A stretch of 64,000 bases of DNA from Lachnospiraceae bacterium (GTDB lineage: Bacteria; Bacillota; Clostridia; Lachnospirales; Lachnospiraceae): positions 86,497 to 150,496 of the forward strand of contig QOUV01000005.1 in the NCBI GenBank assembly GCA_003862155.1, in the 5' to 3' direction. This document shows, in pieces, positions 16,269-24,414 of the stretch (the first letter of the stretch is position 1; every line of letters starts with the position of its first letter). Under the pieces are notes generated by a model. The model was not told where the DNA came from, ran no database searches, and worked only from the letters and a program-made list of their open reading frames with translations. The translations under genes were made by a program, and so were the position numbers.

Positions 16269-17291
16269 ATGGCAAAGAGAAGATCGGATCTTAGTGTGAT
16301 GAGGATTACTGCCACCCTGGCTGTCATCCTCCTTCATACATGCAGTACTATATCTCAGAATCCGGACATTTTTAAAATAAATAAGGGGCAGTATCTGCTC
16401 TTTACTACAATTGTGTGCCTGATGAACTGGGCAGTCCCGTTGTTTTTTATGATAACAGGCACTCTGATGCTCAATCCAAAGAAAAAATTGTCTGTAAGAG
16501 ATGCTGTCTTTAAATATGCAAAGAGGATTTTTCTGGCTTTAATGATATTCGGAATTCCAATGGCCTGGGTCGTGGTGCTGATCACTCACCGGCAGATTTC
16601 GCTGAAGCTGATACTGCTCGGCATATTAGATACCATCGAGGGAAAAAGTTTCTCGCACCTCTGGTATCTCTATGCGATAATCGGGCTGTATCTGATCATT
16701 CCGATGTTAAAGCCCTATGTCAACAGCACATCGATAAATACGAAGCGGTATATCCTGATCGTATTATTCGCGTTTAATTTCTGTTTTACCCTGATCGACA
16801 GGCTTTTCAATATACATATAGCCTTTGAGCTGCCGATCGCAGGCAACTCGGTCTTCTACCTTCTGACGGGAGAATACTTGAACGAGATATCCGCAGACGG
16901 TGATATTGACAGAAAGCTGAATGCATTTCTTATCGCTGTAGTCGTTGGTACCATCATCGCAATAAATATAATCGCCTATCCAAAAGCGCCATTATTTCTC
17001 GGTTACGACAGCCCGTTTATCGCTGCTCTAAGCATTCTGATATACAGGCAGCTTTTCGGCGTAAAGTGCGGGCTGAGACACCTTTGGGGTATAGACCGCC
17101 TGACATTTGGCGTGTATCTTATACACCCGATCTTTATCCATCTGGCCTATAATTTCCTCGGTATAACGCCTATGGACTTCAAGCCTCTTCTGCTCTCGAT
17201 CCTTGTCATCTGGGCAGTAGTGGTTACACTGTCGTTCGTATCGAGCTATATCCTGAAACATATAAAGTGGCTCAGAGACAACATCCTCTAA
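16269..17291 (+). CDS. Acyltransferase 3 family membrane protein
   Basis: The 340-residue protein belongs to the acyltransferase-3 (OafA/WecH) family, which O-acylates sugars or peptidoglycan-linked polymers at the membrane. It has about ten membrane helices. The start MAKRRSDLSVMRITATLAVILLHTC contains the family's catalytic His after the first helix, and FSHLWYLYAIIGLYLIIPML is the second hallmark. The frame extends to 16062, but the promoter at 16192-16220 lies inside that extension, so the ATG at 16269 with GGGAG upstream is chosen. The acyl acceptor is not known. It converges with truA. Confidence 0.88.
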   Translation: MAKRRSDLSVMRITATLAVILLHTCSTISQNPDIFKINKGQYLLFTTIVCLMNWAVPLFFMITGTLMLNPKKKLSVRDAVFKYAKRIFLALMIFGIPMAWVVVLITHRQISLKLILLGILDTIEGKSFSHLWYLYAIIGLYLIIPMLKPYVNSTSINTKRYILIVLFAFNFCFTLIDRLFNIHIAFELPIAGNSVFYLLTGEYLNEISADGDIDRKLNAFLIAVVVGTIIAINIIAYPKAPLFLGYDSPFIAALSILIYRQLFGVKCGLRHLWGIDRLTFGVYLIHPIFIHLAYNFLGITPMDFKPLLLSILVIWAVVVTLSFVSSYILKHIKWLRDNIL

Positions 17292-17389
17292 CTCTTATCA
17301 ATAACTCTCCAGTCGAGGATCAGTATTTTTGAATCTTTTTCGTAAAATGCACCGAAAGAATGTGACGCCTTAGTCAGTTTATTTTTCAT
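17288..17389 (-). pseudogene. Remnant of a hypoxanthine-DNA (deoxyinosine) glycosylase gene
   Basis: Starting eight bases after the truA stop, an ATG opens a 33-codon frame. Its middle reads HSFGAFYEKDSKILIL, which resembles the N-terminus of the hypoxanthine-DNA glycosylase family (typically HxFxPxYDxxSxILILGSFPS). The match ends at ILIL, after which DWRVIDKS and a stop codon follow. The rest of the gene, about 150 residues, is missing, and the acyltransferase gene ends at the same place. I infer that a glycosylase gene once followed truA and was removed by a deletion. The match is short and read by eye. Confidence 0.45.
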
Positions 17390-17394
17390 AAAAA

Positions 17395-18129
17395 TCAGTA
17401 GTCGATACGCACAAGAACAAGCCCCTCGGGCGGTGCCGTAGGGCCTGCCGCCTCGCGGTCCTTAGCCTCAAGCGCCTTTTTTATGAAGCCTCGTTCCCGC
17501 TGCCCTGAACCTGCGAGGATAAGGCTTCCTGCGATGATGCGGACCTGGTTGTAGAGGAATCCATTGCCCTCGACATGGATGGTTATTATGTCATTTTCAT
17601 CTCTTCTGACACTGATGGAGTGAATCGTCCGAACGAAGGTGTTCGTCTGCGACTTTACAGAGGCAAAGCTCGTAAAATCGTGCTCTCCAACAAGCGCCTG
17701 CGCCTCTTCATCCATCAGCGGGACGTCAAGGTTTCTGTGAAAAAAGTACGTATACCTCATCAGAAGCGGGTCCGGGAAAGTCCGGTTTAAGATCCGATAC
17801 TCGTAGACCTTATTAGTCTTTGCAAAGCGCGGATGAAAATCCGCTGTAACCTCCTCTGACTTCTGGATTACGATGTCGCGCGGAAGCCGCTCATTAATCG
17901 CAAAAGCCATTTTTTCGGCTGGCATCCGGCTGTCGGTGTCGAAGACCGCGACATTTCCCAACGCGTGAACTCCGGAATCGGTCCGGCTCGCGCCGATAGT
18001 CTTGATTTCCCTCCCGAACAGATCCGAAAGCGCCTGATTTAATTTTTCCTGAATGGTGACTCCATTCGGCTGGACCTGCCATCCGCAGTAGCCGGTCCCG
18101 TCGTAGGAGACTGTAAGCTTGACCCGCAT
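17395..18129 (-). CDS. truA: tRNA pseudouridine(38-40) synthase TruA
   Basis: TruA makes pseudouridine at positions 38-40 of the tRNA anticodon arm. The 244-residue protein has the catalytic Asp in ASRTDSGVHALGNVAVFD (around residue 53), the start RVKLTVSYDGTGYCGWQVQPNGVTIQ, and the C-terminal NGFLYNQVRIIAGSLI. Length fits the family. Its ATG shares one base with the ldh stop codon (TGATG), so the two are translationally coupled. It is separated from its usual ECF neighbours, which are at 7876-10446. Confidence 0.96.
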   Translation of the reverse strand: MRVKLTVSYDGTGYCGWQVQPNGVTIQEKLNQALSDLFGREIKTIGASRTDSGVHALGNVAVFDTDSRMPAEKMAFAINERLPRDIVIQKSEEVTADFHPRFAKTNKVYEYRILNRTFPDPLLMRYTYFFHRNLDVPLMDEEAQALVGEHDFTSFASVKSQTNTFVRTIHSISVRRDENDIITIHVEGNGFLYNQVRIIAGSLILAGSGQRERGFIKKALEAKDREAAGPTAPPEGLVLVRIDY

Positions 18130-19079
18130 CAGATTCCGGCGTCTTTAAGAACTGATTTCAGTGTATCTGCTGACTTGTGAAGCTGGGCAAGCTCCTGCTC
18201 AGAGAGCTCATAAGGAATCAGTGTATCGACTCCATCGGCTCCGACGATAGTAGGCATTGAGAGGCATACTCCATCGAGACCGTATTTTCCTTCGATATAG
18301 GTCGAAACAGGAAGGATAGACTTCTCGTCTCTGACGATCGCCTCGCAGATACGGCGGACGCTCATTCCGATGCCATAGTAAGTCGCACCTTTTTTCTTTA
18401 TGATCTCGTAAGCTGAATTCTTGACTTCCTCGGCGATACGGGTCGTCTCTGCGTCGTGATCCGTGTAACCTCTCATCTCGCAGAATTTGTGGATAGGCAC
18501 ACCTGAAACATTTGCTGAAGACCATGCTGCGATCTCGGAATCTCCGTGCTCACCGATAATGAATGCGTGTACCGAACGGGCATCGACACCGAGGTGCTGT
18601 CCGAGCAGATACTTGAATCTCGCTGAGTCAAGAGTCGTACCGCTTCCTAAAACCCTGTTCTTCGGGAATCCTGAAAGCTTCAATGCTACCTGAGTCAGTA
18701 TGTCAACAGGATTTGCGACAACGAGAAGGATTGCATCTTTATTGTACTTTACGATCTGAGGAATGATCGATTTAAAAATAGCCGTATTTTTCTTCACAAG
18801 GTCGAGCCTCGTCTCACCCGGTTTCTGGTTGGCGCCTGCGCTAATTATGATAAGACCAGCATCGGCGAGGTCAGGATAGTCGCCTGCGTAAATCTTCATC
18901 GGCTTCGCAAAAGGAAGTCCGTGGCTGATGTCAAGAGCTTCACCCTCGGCCTTGTCCTTATTCGCGTCGATCAGAACGATCTCCGAAAAAACCGAACCCT
19001 GCATCAGTGAATAAACCGATGCACTGCCTACAAATCCGCATCCGATCATAGCTGCTTTTCTAAAATTTGCTACTGCCAT
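18129..19079 (-). CDS. ldh: L-lactate dehydrogenase
   Basis: The enzyme reduces pyruvate to L-lactate with NADH and ends mixed-acid fermentation. The 316-residue protein has the nucleotide loop GCGFVGSASVYSLMQG, the NAD-selecting Asp in VLIDANKDKAEG, the substrate-loop GANQKPGETRLDLV (Gln marks lactate rather than malate specificity), ANPVDILTQV, and the catalytic His in IIGEHGDSEIAAWS. The frame opens 35 codons earlier, but AGGAGG lies upstream of the ATG at 19079. It precedes truA in one operon. An inverted repeat near its -10 box is annotated separately. Confidence 0.96.
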   Translation of the reverse strand: MAVANFRKAAMIGCGFVGSASVYSLMQGSVFSEIVLIDANKDKAEGEALDISHGLPFAKPMKIYAGDYPDLADAGLIIISAGANQKPGETRLDLVKKNTAIFKSIIPQIVKYNKDAILLVVANPVDILTQVALKLSGFPKNRVLGSGTTLDSARFKYLLGQHLGVDARSVHAFIIGEHGDSEIAAWSSANVSGVPIHKFCEMRGYTDHDAETTRIAEEVKNSAYEIIKKKGATYYGIGMSVRRICEAIVRDEKSILPVSTYIEGKYGLDGVCLSMPTIVGADGVDTLIPYELSEQELAQLHKSADTLKSVLKDAGI

Positions 19080-19115
19080 TGTAAAAACCTCCTTTGTTGT
19101 ATATCCCTGTTCACG

Positions 19116-19142
19116 ATTATATAGTATACCCTTCTGGGGTAT
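19116..19142 (-). promoter_or_regulatory. ldh promoter region with overlapping inverted repeat
   Basis: A consensus -10 box, TATAAT on the minus strand, lies at 19121-19116. The inverted repeat ATACCC-N5-GGGTAT (19126-19142) covers the spacer and part of the poor -35 region. It looks like an operator, or a site where an activator compensates for the weak -35. It does not match the TTGTGA-type Rex site. Confidence 0.5.
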
Positions 19143-19198
19143 CTTTTCTGTTGTATTTATAACATTTTCTATTAAAAAATGCAAATTATTTTCAGAGT

Positions 19199-20290
19199 CT
19201 ATCCGCGCAAGTTCCTTCTGACGCGATTGATATGGCGCTCGAACTCACCGGAATTCAAAAGTTCTCTAAGTACCACCTGGTCAAGCACCGGAACTGTGCA
19301 GGAATAAAAGGCGACCTTTGATAACAGTTCCCCGCTCAGTTCATTTGGCAGCACCAGATATCCGACTCTCGTCGCATGTGAGATCGTGCGGCTGAAGGTA
19401 TTAATATAGAGCACATGCCTGTCAGGCTCCATTGAAAAAAGAGTGTCCTCACGCCTCGTCTTTACAGTAAATTCGGAATCGTAGTCGTCTTCTACGATAA
19501 ACGCGTTCCTGTGCTTCGCCCAGTTTATATATTCGGCCCGCTTTGTCGCGTCCGCGGTAGCTCCTGACGGGTAACTGTGAAAAGGCGTCACATGCAAAAT
19601 CTCTGCTCCAGTCTCCTGCAGTGCAGATGACCTGATTCCATCCGGTTCCATCTTCAGTTTCTCGACTGAGACGCCATTCTGCACATAGACCTTCTCTATC
19701 ATCTCGTAGGAAGGATCCTCGACTCCGTAGACCTTATCCCGACCCAGCATCGCGACGACTATACCGTAAAGGTACTCTGCTCCGCTTCCGAGAAGAATCT
19801 GCGCAGGACTTACTTCCATACCACGGCTTCTCCTCAAATACGAAGCAATGGCCTCGCGCAGATCGAGCCTGCCCTGGTTTTCAGACTTGACAAAAAGCTT
19901 CTCTCCCTCATCCGAGAGAACTTTCCTGACGGTCTTCGCATATGTCAGAAACGGAAAATGCTCGACAGCAGGTACTGCAAAAATCTCTCTGGAATCTGGT
20001 GAAATCCCGGAAGTCTCCCTGGCACTGCCGTCCTCTTCGTAATTCCCATTCCCCGATAAAAACGGGTCTGAGTCGTCGTAGCTCACATAGTAGCCGCTTC
20101 TCTCCCTGGCTTCGACATAGCCCTCCTCGGCGAGCAGATCGTACGCGTGAGAGATCGTAATCACCGAAAGATGCTCGGTGTCAGCGAGCTGCCGTTTCGA
20201 AGGCAGCTTCTGGCCGAATCTGTAAGCCTTCCCCGTGATCTGGTCTTTTAATTTATAGTATATTTTAAGGTAAGCCGGCTGTCTGGTCAT
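19199..20290 (-). CDS. MocR-type GntR regulator, truncated and lacking the PLP lysine
   Basis: Residues 1-75 form a GntR winged helix (YRFGQKLPSKRQLADTEHLS). Residues 110-363 match the aminotransferase-like effector domain of MocR regulators such as PdxR, including VEDDYDSEF. Two oddities stand out. The lysine that binds PLP in the usual NTFSKT motif is Arg here (NTFSRT, residue 301, codon 19388-19390). The chain also ends at HINRVRRNLRG, about 80-100 residues short of the usual length near 460, so the C-terminal small domain is missing. It diverges from an ECF S-component gene, with an inverted repeat between. It may still bind DNA, but sensing PLP by a Schiff base looks impossible. Confidence 0.85.
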   Translation of the reverse strand: MTRQPAYLKIYYKLKDQITGKAYRFGQKLPSKRQLADTEHLSVITISHAYDLLAEEGYVEARERSGYYVSYDDSDPFLSGNGNYEEDGSARETSGISPDSREIFAVPAVEHFPFLTYAKTVRKVLSDEGEKLFVKSENQGRLDLREAIASYLRRSRGMEVSPAQILLGSGAEYLYGIVVAMLGRDKVYGVEDPSYEMIEKVYVQNGVSVEKLKMEPDGIRSSALQETGAEILHVTPFHSYPSGATADATKRAEYINWAKHRNAFIVEDDYDSEFTVKTRREDTLFSMEPDRHVLYINTFSRTISHATRVGYLVLPNELSGELLSKVAFYSCTVPVLDQVVLRELLNSGEFERHINRVRRNLRG

Positions 20291-20309
20291 ATAAAAAATC
20301 CTCTAACTG

Positions 20310-20326
20310 GATATTCACATAATATC
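20310..20326. promoter_or_regulatory. Candidate operator in the mocR-like / ECF S intergenic region
   Basis: GATATT-N5-AATATC is a perfect inverted repeat midway between the two divergent genes. It overlaps the -35 box of the S-component promoter, where the neighbouring GntR-type regulator could act. Confidence 0.5.
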
Positions 20327-20342
20327 ATGTAATGATTATAAT
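20314..20342 (+). promoter_or_regulatory. Promoter of the ECF S-component gene
   Basis: TTCACA (20314-20319), a 17-base spacer and TATAAT (20337-20342) form a near-consensus promoter. The -35 box lies inside the inverted repeat at 20310-20326. Confidence 0.7.
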
Positions 20343-20374
20343 GTCCACTAAAAATAGAAAAGAGGTACGATCAT

Positions 20375-20968
20375 ATGCAATCAAACACAACAACGAAAAC
20401 TGTATCATCAACGAAACTTAAAGTGTTAGTCCTTGCAGCACTGTTTGCAGCTCTGACATTCGTAGGGACATTCTACATTAAGATGCCTGCCGGAAAGGGA
20501 TACATTCATCCGGGCGATGGCTTCGTCCTCCTGTCCGGAATCTTCCTCGGACCTCTCTGGGGCGGGCTTGCAGCAGGCTTTGGCTCAATGCTTTCCGACC
20601 TTGTCGGCGGCTACATAATCTATGTACCGGCCACATTTGTCATCAAGGCACTGGTCGCCGCAATCGCCGCAGGACTTACATCCCTTATAGAAAAATTAAT
20701 GAAATCAAAGAAAAATGTTGTTCCAGTCATTGTATCCGGAGTCGCAGGTGAGGCCTTTATGATCATCGGATATTTCATATTCGAAGCTTTCGAGAATGCC
20801 CTCGCAGCATCGGGCGGATTCAACTCCAAAACACTCGCCGCAGGCATTGCTGCATCAGCCACCGGAATCCCAGCCAATATCGTTCAGGGAGTCGCCGGAG
20901 TCGCAATCGCAGCAGTCCTCTACCCGATACTTCGTCCTATCTTAAACAGGTTCAATCAGAATTTATAA
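20375..20968 (+). CDS. ECF transporter S component, possibly for a B6 vitamer
   Basis: The 197-residue protein has about six membrane helices and the small, Gly/Ala-rich character of ECF S components. The N-terminal helix KVLVLAALFAALTFVGTFYIKMPAGKGYIHPGDGFVLLSG fits the substrate-binding side, and there is a long soluble N-terminal leader. S components bind a vitamin and dock onto EcfT-EcfA, which are encoded at 7876-10446. The substrate is inferred only from the divergent MocR-type regulator, a family often linked to pyridoxal phosphate. GAGGT precedes the ATG. A bidirectional terminator follows. Confidence 0.8.
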   Translation: MQSNTTTKTVSSTKLKVLVLAALFAALTFVGTFYIKMPAGKGYIHPGDGFVLLSGIFLGPLWGGLAAGFGSMLSDLVGGYIIYVPATFVIKALVAAIAAGLTSLIEKLMKSKKNVVPVIVSGVAGEAFMIIGYFIFEAFENALAASGGFNSKTLAAGIAASATGIPANIVQGVAGVAIAAVLYPILRPILNRFNQNL

Positions 20969-20970
20969 CA

Positions 20971-21004
20971 TGATTTGGCGGTCAACCCTTTTACCACCAG
21001 ATCA
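20971..21004. repeat. Short hairpin repeat, copy A (TGATTTGGCGGTCAACC type)
   Basis: TGATTTGGCGGTCAACC is followed by TTTTACCACCAGATCA, an imperfect hairpin just after the S-component stop. An almost identical hairpin occurs at 41505-41540, where the stem is perfect. Confidence 0.6.
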
Positions 21005-21016
21005 TAATATAAAAAA

Positions 21017-21050
21017 GCCGCCGGCCCAAAAGCCCGGCGGCATATTTTTT
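21017..21050. terminator. Bidirectional terminator
   Basis: GCCGCCGG (21017-21024) pairs with CCGGCGGC (21034-21041). The plus strand continues ATATTTTTT and the minus strand TTTTTTATA. It serves both the S-component gene and the convergent glycosidase gene, whose stop codon it touches. Confidence 0.9.
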
Positions 21051-22290
21051 ACTGTGCTACTTTTTTAACTACAAATACATCTGGCAGGAATCTTCCTAGG
21101 CTTGAAGCACTCGAAGGCTTGGTGATCTGTTTGCCTCTGTAGATCATGATAGAGGAGCTTCCTCCGTCTACACTCTGAGCCTGATAGGCCTTGTAGCGAA
21201 GCAGGATGTTCTTGCACTCAGCCACTGTAGTGCCCAGCGAATATCCAGGCTGGCGGCCATCGATCTCAAGCATCAGGAAATCTCCAGTCTTGGTCTGGCC
21301 TATAGCTGCGCGGGGCTGGATTCCCATCATAAACTTACCATCGACTACATCCTTGCCATCTACAACAAGAGACGGGAGTGACTCAATTCCCCACTTGTAG
21401 TCTGAAATCTTTGTCTGGTAGTAATTGCTGATATACAGCTTTCCGTCGTTCTTAAGACCTACAAATTTCCAGTAACCTCTCTGTGGTTCTGCCGTCTCTT
21501 TGCCATCGATAACGCATGCGCCTTTGATCCTGCCGCCGCTGCCGTGTCCGCCTGTATCAAAGAAATAGTTACAGTTGATGACGACCTCAGCATTGTATCT
21601 GCTTGCGTAATTGGCTGCTACTTCGCCATGTGAACCGATATATCTCGACTTCTGTATCGAGACCTGATTGATGTCCTTTACGACTGCAAGCTTTCCGACA
21701 TAGCCATTGCCGCTTATGCCTAAGATAATAGTATTGTTTGGAGCATCGACAGCCAGGATCTTGTCGCCCTTCGAGCTTGTAATGTCTGCAGCTGAATTCA
21801 GGTTGTCAATCTTAAGCTTATTAAGTCCGTTTGCAGTAAGCTCCGGATGCTGCTTCAGATAGTTCTTAAACGAATCTGTGTCTAGTTCCCAGTATTTCGT
21901 GTAGAAGGAGTTCTTCTTCTTTACAGTTTTCTTTGCTGGAGTCGTCTTCGTATCTGTATCCCACTTGCTCGCAAGCTTCTGCTGATCTTCCTCATCCTTC
22001 TGCAGCTTGGACATAACCTCGTCGATAATGTCATGAGGTATAAAAGCCTCTGCAAGCCACTTGTGCGAATGTGTGGTCATCGCGGTCTGGATATAGAGAT
22101 TTCTCAGGTTTCGCAAAGCCGGGATCGGGCTGAACACAAAAAGTACATAGCAGGCAGCGAGCGCCGCAGCTATACCTACAATTACATTTCGAACGACCTT
22201 TCCGCGCCTGCGTTTTCTTCCACTCTTCATCGGGCGTTTTCGTACGAGTGCCCCCTTGTGTTTCTTTGAATTTCTTGATGAGTCTGCCAT
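21049..22290 (-). CDS. Membrane-anchored phosphodiester glycosidase (NAGPA domain) protein
   Basis: The 413-residue protein has a very basic cytoplasmic head (KRPMKSGRKRRRGK), one membrane helix at about 34-55, a linker, then an NAGPA-type domain at about 170-410. The domain contains NCNYFFDTGGHGSGGRIKG, QPRAAIGQTKTGDFLMLEIDGRQPGYSLGTT and the end motif QSVDGGSSSIMIYRG. The family, also called phosphodiester glycosidase or exopolysaccharide biosynthesis protein, removes sugars from phosphodiesters, and bacterial members act outside the cell on envelope polymers. The natural substrate here is not known. AAGGA lies ten bases before the ATG. It has its own promoter region facing pepD. Confidence 0.9.
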   Translation of the reverse strand: MADSSRNSKKHKGALVRKRPMKSGRKRRRGKVVRNVIVGIAAALAACYVLFVFSPIPALRNLRNLYIQTAMTTHSHKWLAEAFIPHDIIDEVMSKLQKDEEDQQKLASKWDTDTKTTPAKKTVKKKNSFYTKYWELDTDSFKNYLKQHPELTANGLNKLKIDNLNSAADITSSKGDKILAVDAPNNTIILGISGNGYVGKLAVVKDINQVSIQKSRYIGSHGEVAANYASRYNAEVVINCNYFFDTGGHGSGGRIKGACVIDGKETAEPQRGYWKFVGLKNDGKLYISNYYQTKISDYKWGIESLPSLVVDGKDVVDGKFMMGIQPRAAIGQTKTGDFLMLEIDGRQPGYSLGTTVAECKNILLRYKAYQAQSVDGGSSSIMIYRGKQITKPSSASSLGRFLPDVFVVKKVAQ

Positions 22291-22412
22291 AATTTTCCTT
22301 AATTTACTTTCCTTTTAATATTATCTCTGCGACGTCCCCTCCATTTGTCACAAAGTATATGCATTATTGTAATTTCTTTGTAATAAAATTGCAATCAATT
22401 TTTTCTAAAATA

Positions 22413-22421
22413 TGGTATAAT
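22413..22421 (+). promoter_or_regulatory. Extended -10 promoter of the dipeptidase gene
   Basis: TGG directly precedes a consensus TATAAT (22416-22421), an extended -10 element that can work without a good -35 box. None is seen at the right distance. The start codon is about 33 bases further on, after an AGGAGG site. Confidence 0.7.
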
Positions 22422-22454
22422 TATATGGCAATTTTTTTAAGGAGGTAAAATCAT

Positions 22455-24086
22455 ATGTCTTGTACGACATTATTAGTAGGAAAAAACGCATCGTGGAACG
22501 GTTCGACCATGATAGCCAGAAACGATGACTCCGGTTCGGGAAAATTTACCCCGAAGAAATTTACGGTAGTAGAGCCGGAAGATCAGCCGAAAGTATATGA
22601 GTCCACAATCTCGCATGTGAAGATCGAGCTGCCTGACAACCCGGTCAGATATACGGCTATGCCTAATGCCTTAAAGGGTGAAGGCATCTGGGCTGCCTGC
22701 GGCATCAATGAGTACGGGGTCGCTATGACAGCCACCGAGACCATCACCTCGAACCCGAGGGTTTTAGGCGCAGATCCGCTCGTAGAATATCAGAAGAAAT
22801 GGGAATCTGAGAACCTCTATTTTGGCACCGATTCGGTTATCGAAGAGGAAGGCTCAGATGAGGAGAAAGCCGGCGGAATCGGCGAAGAGGACCTTGTTGT
22901 CATCACTCTGCCTTACGTAAAGACCGCCCGCGAAGGTGTCAGGCGTCTCGGCGCCCTCCATGAAAAATATGGCACTTACGAGGAGAACGGCATCGGAATT
23001 TCTGATAAGGACGAAGTCTGGTGGTTCGAATCAGTCGGCGGACACCATTGGATCGCCAGAAAAGTCGACGACGACGGCATAGTCGTTATGCCGAACCAGC
23101 TCGGCATAGACAGTCTCGATATAGACGACGCCCTGGGTGACCAGGAGACCAACATGTGTTCTCCTGACCTCCGCGAATTTATCGAGAAAAATCATCTCGA
23201 CGTAGAAAACCACGATTACGACGATTTCGATTTTGACGACGATGATGATGAAGATTACGAGGACGATGACGACGAGGAAATTTCTGACGACGATTACGAC
23301 GATGACGGCGAGCTTATCGACAGCGACTACGTCATAAATCCGCGCCTGGTTTTCGGAAGCCACGACGATGCAGACCACGTCTACAACACTCCGAGAGCCT
23401 GGTTTATGCTCCGCTATTTAGACGATGACAAGTCAGCATACGACGGTGATGACGCCGACTACAAGCCTGAGGACGATGATCTCCCATGGGAAATTTTCTC
23501 AGACAGAAAGGTAACCCCTGAGGACGTCAAGTACCTTCTCTCCTCACACTATCAGGGCACGAAGTACGACCCGTACCTGACTTATGGTGATAAGTCCTGT
23601 GCCGGTGCTTACCGTTCGATCGGTATCAACAGAAATGATTTCTTAGGTTTTGCTGAGCTCCGCCCTGACGCAGAGCCTCTCGAGTGGATTGCCTTCGGAA
23701 GCAACGCCTTCAACACGATGGCGCCGTTCTACACGAACGTCTCTAAGACACCTGAGTATCTGTCGAATACGACCGGCCGCGTCTCTACCGATAACTTCTA
23801 CTGGTCTTCCCGCCTTCTCGCAGGCCTCTCTGATGCGACCTACGGCAAGTGTTTAAACGTCATCGAGCAATACACTGACTCCGTTCTCTCGAAGTCTCAC
23901 GCTCTCCTGAACAAGTGGGACGCCGAGCTCGCCAAAGCTTCTGACGACAAGAAGCAGGACCTTTGCGAAGAGGCTAACGAAGAGATCGCCGATATGCTCA
24001 AAAAAGAGACCGACAAGGCCTTAAGCAAAGCGCTCTTCTTCAGGTCCAATGACATGTCGAACAGCTACGCTCGTTCCGACCACTAA
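22455..24086 (+). CDS. pepD: C69-family dipeptidase with an acidic insertion
   Basis: The 543-residue protein belongs to peptidase family C69 (PepD, Ntn-hydrolase fold). It starts MSCTTLLVGKNASWNGSTMIARNDD, and the Cys at position 3 is the expected N-terminal nucleophile after trimming. GIWAACGINEYGVAMTATET and KDEVWWFESVGGHHWIARKV are also typical. The family hydrolyses dipeptides in the cytosol. The unusual feature is an Asp/Glu-rich insertion at about residues 252-296 (23205-23340), in which most positions are D or E, with further acidic stretches after it. The gene ends directly at a REP repeat. No signal peptide is seen. Confidence 0.93.
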   Translation: MSCTTLLVGKNASWNGSTMIARNDDSGSGKFTPKKFTVVEPEDQPKVYESTISHVKIELPDNPVRYTAMPNALKGEGIWAACGINEYGVAMTATETITSNPRVLGADPLVEYQKKWESENLYFGTDSVIEEEGSDEEKAGGIGEEDLVVITLPYVKTAREGVRRLGALHEKYGTYEENGIGISDKDEVWWFESVGGHHWIARKVDDDGIVVMPNQLGIDSLDIDDALGDQETNMCSPDLREFIEKNHLDVENHDYDDFDFDDDDDEDYEDDDDEEISDDDYDDDGELIDSDYVINPRLVFGSHDDADHVYNTPRAWFMLRYLDDDKSAYDGDDADYKPEDDDLPWEIFSDRKVTPEDVKYLLSSHYQGTKYDPYLTYGDKSCAGAYRSIGINRNDFLGFAELRPDAEPLEWIAFGSNAFNTMAPFYTNVSKTPEYLSNTTGRVSTDNFYWSSRLLAGLSDATYGKCLNVIEQYTDSVLSKSHALLNKWDAELAKASDDKKQDLCEEANEEIADMLKKETDKALSKALFFRSNDMSNSYARSDH

Positions 24087-24117
24087 TGGGACAGTGGGGA
24101 CGGTTCTTTTTGTCCCA
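24087..24117. repeat. REP-like repeat, copy 1 (single arm)
   Basis: TGGGACAGTGGGGACGG then TTCTTTTTGTCCCA follows directly on the pepD TAA stop codon. This is one arm of the dispersed palindromic repeat whose core is GGGACGGTTCTTTTTGTCCC. Confidence 0.9.
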
Positions 24118-24145
24118 TTTTCACAATTTTCAGATAACTTTATCC

Positions 24146-24176
24146 AGAGCTGGCACGGTAGTGCCGGCTCTTATTT
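24146..24176 (+). terminator. Terminator of pepD
   Basis: AGAGCTGGCAC pairs with GTGCCGGCTCT (one G-U pair) around GGTA and is followed by TATTTT. The next 240 bases, to the radical SAM gene, hold no gene I can support. A hydrophobic frame of about 57 codons there lacks a start. Confidence 0.75.
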
Positions 24177-24414
24177 TCCGGCTTTTTTCGTGCCCGCTCT
24201 GGTATTTTTTCTGAATGCCGCTTCAATGGCGGCAAAAAGCACGGTGGTGCGATGGAGACCCGGGATCGCTGCCCTCTCGATACTTTCTGCAGCATTCCTG
24301 TTTACAAAAACATCTTATCACACGGTTTTGGTATTCTGGTTTTGCTGATGTCGTAAGGAATGACTGTTAACTCGCATCTGATAAAACAGGGTAATCTCAC
24401 GCCAGGAAAATATC

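Noticed and set aside
23031..23378. A 115-codon hydrophobic antisense frame inside pepD
   Set aside because: It is the complement of the Asp-codon-rich insert, where GAC/GAT reads as Val/Ile on the other strand.
24177..24350. A hydrophobic plus-strand frame of about 57 codons after the pepD terminator, like a membrane-protein tail
   Set aside because: It has no start codon or ribosome site, lies behind a terminator and matches no family I can name with confidence.
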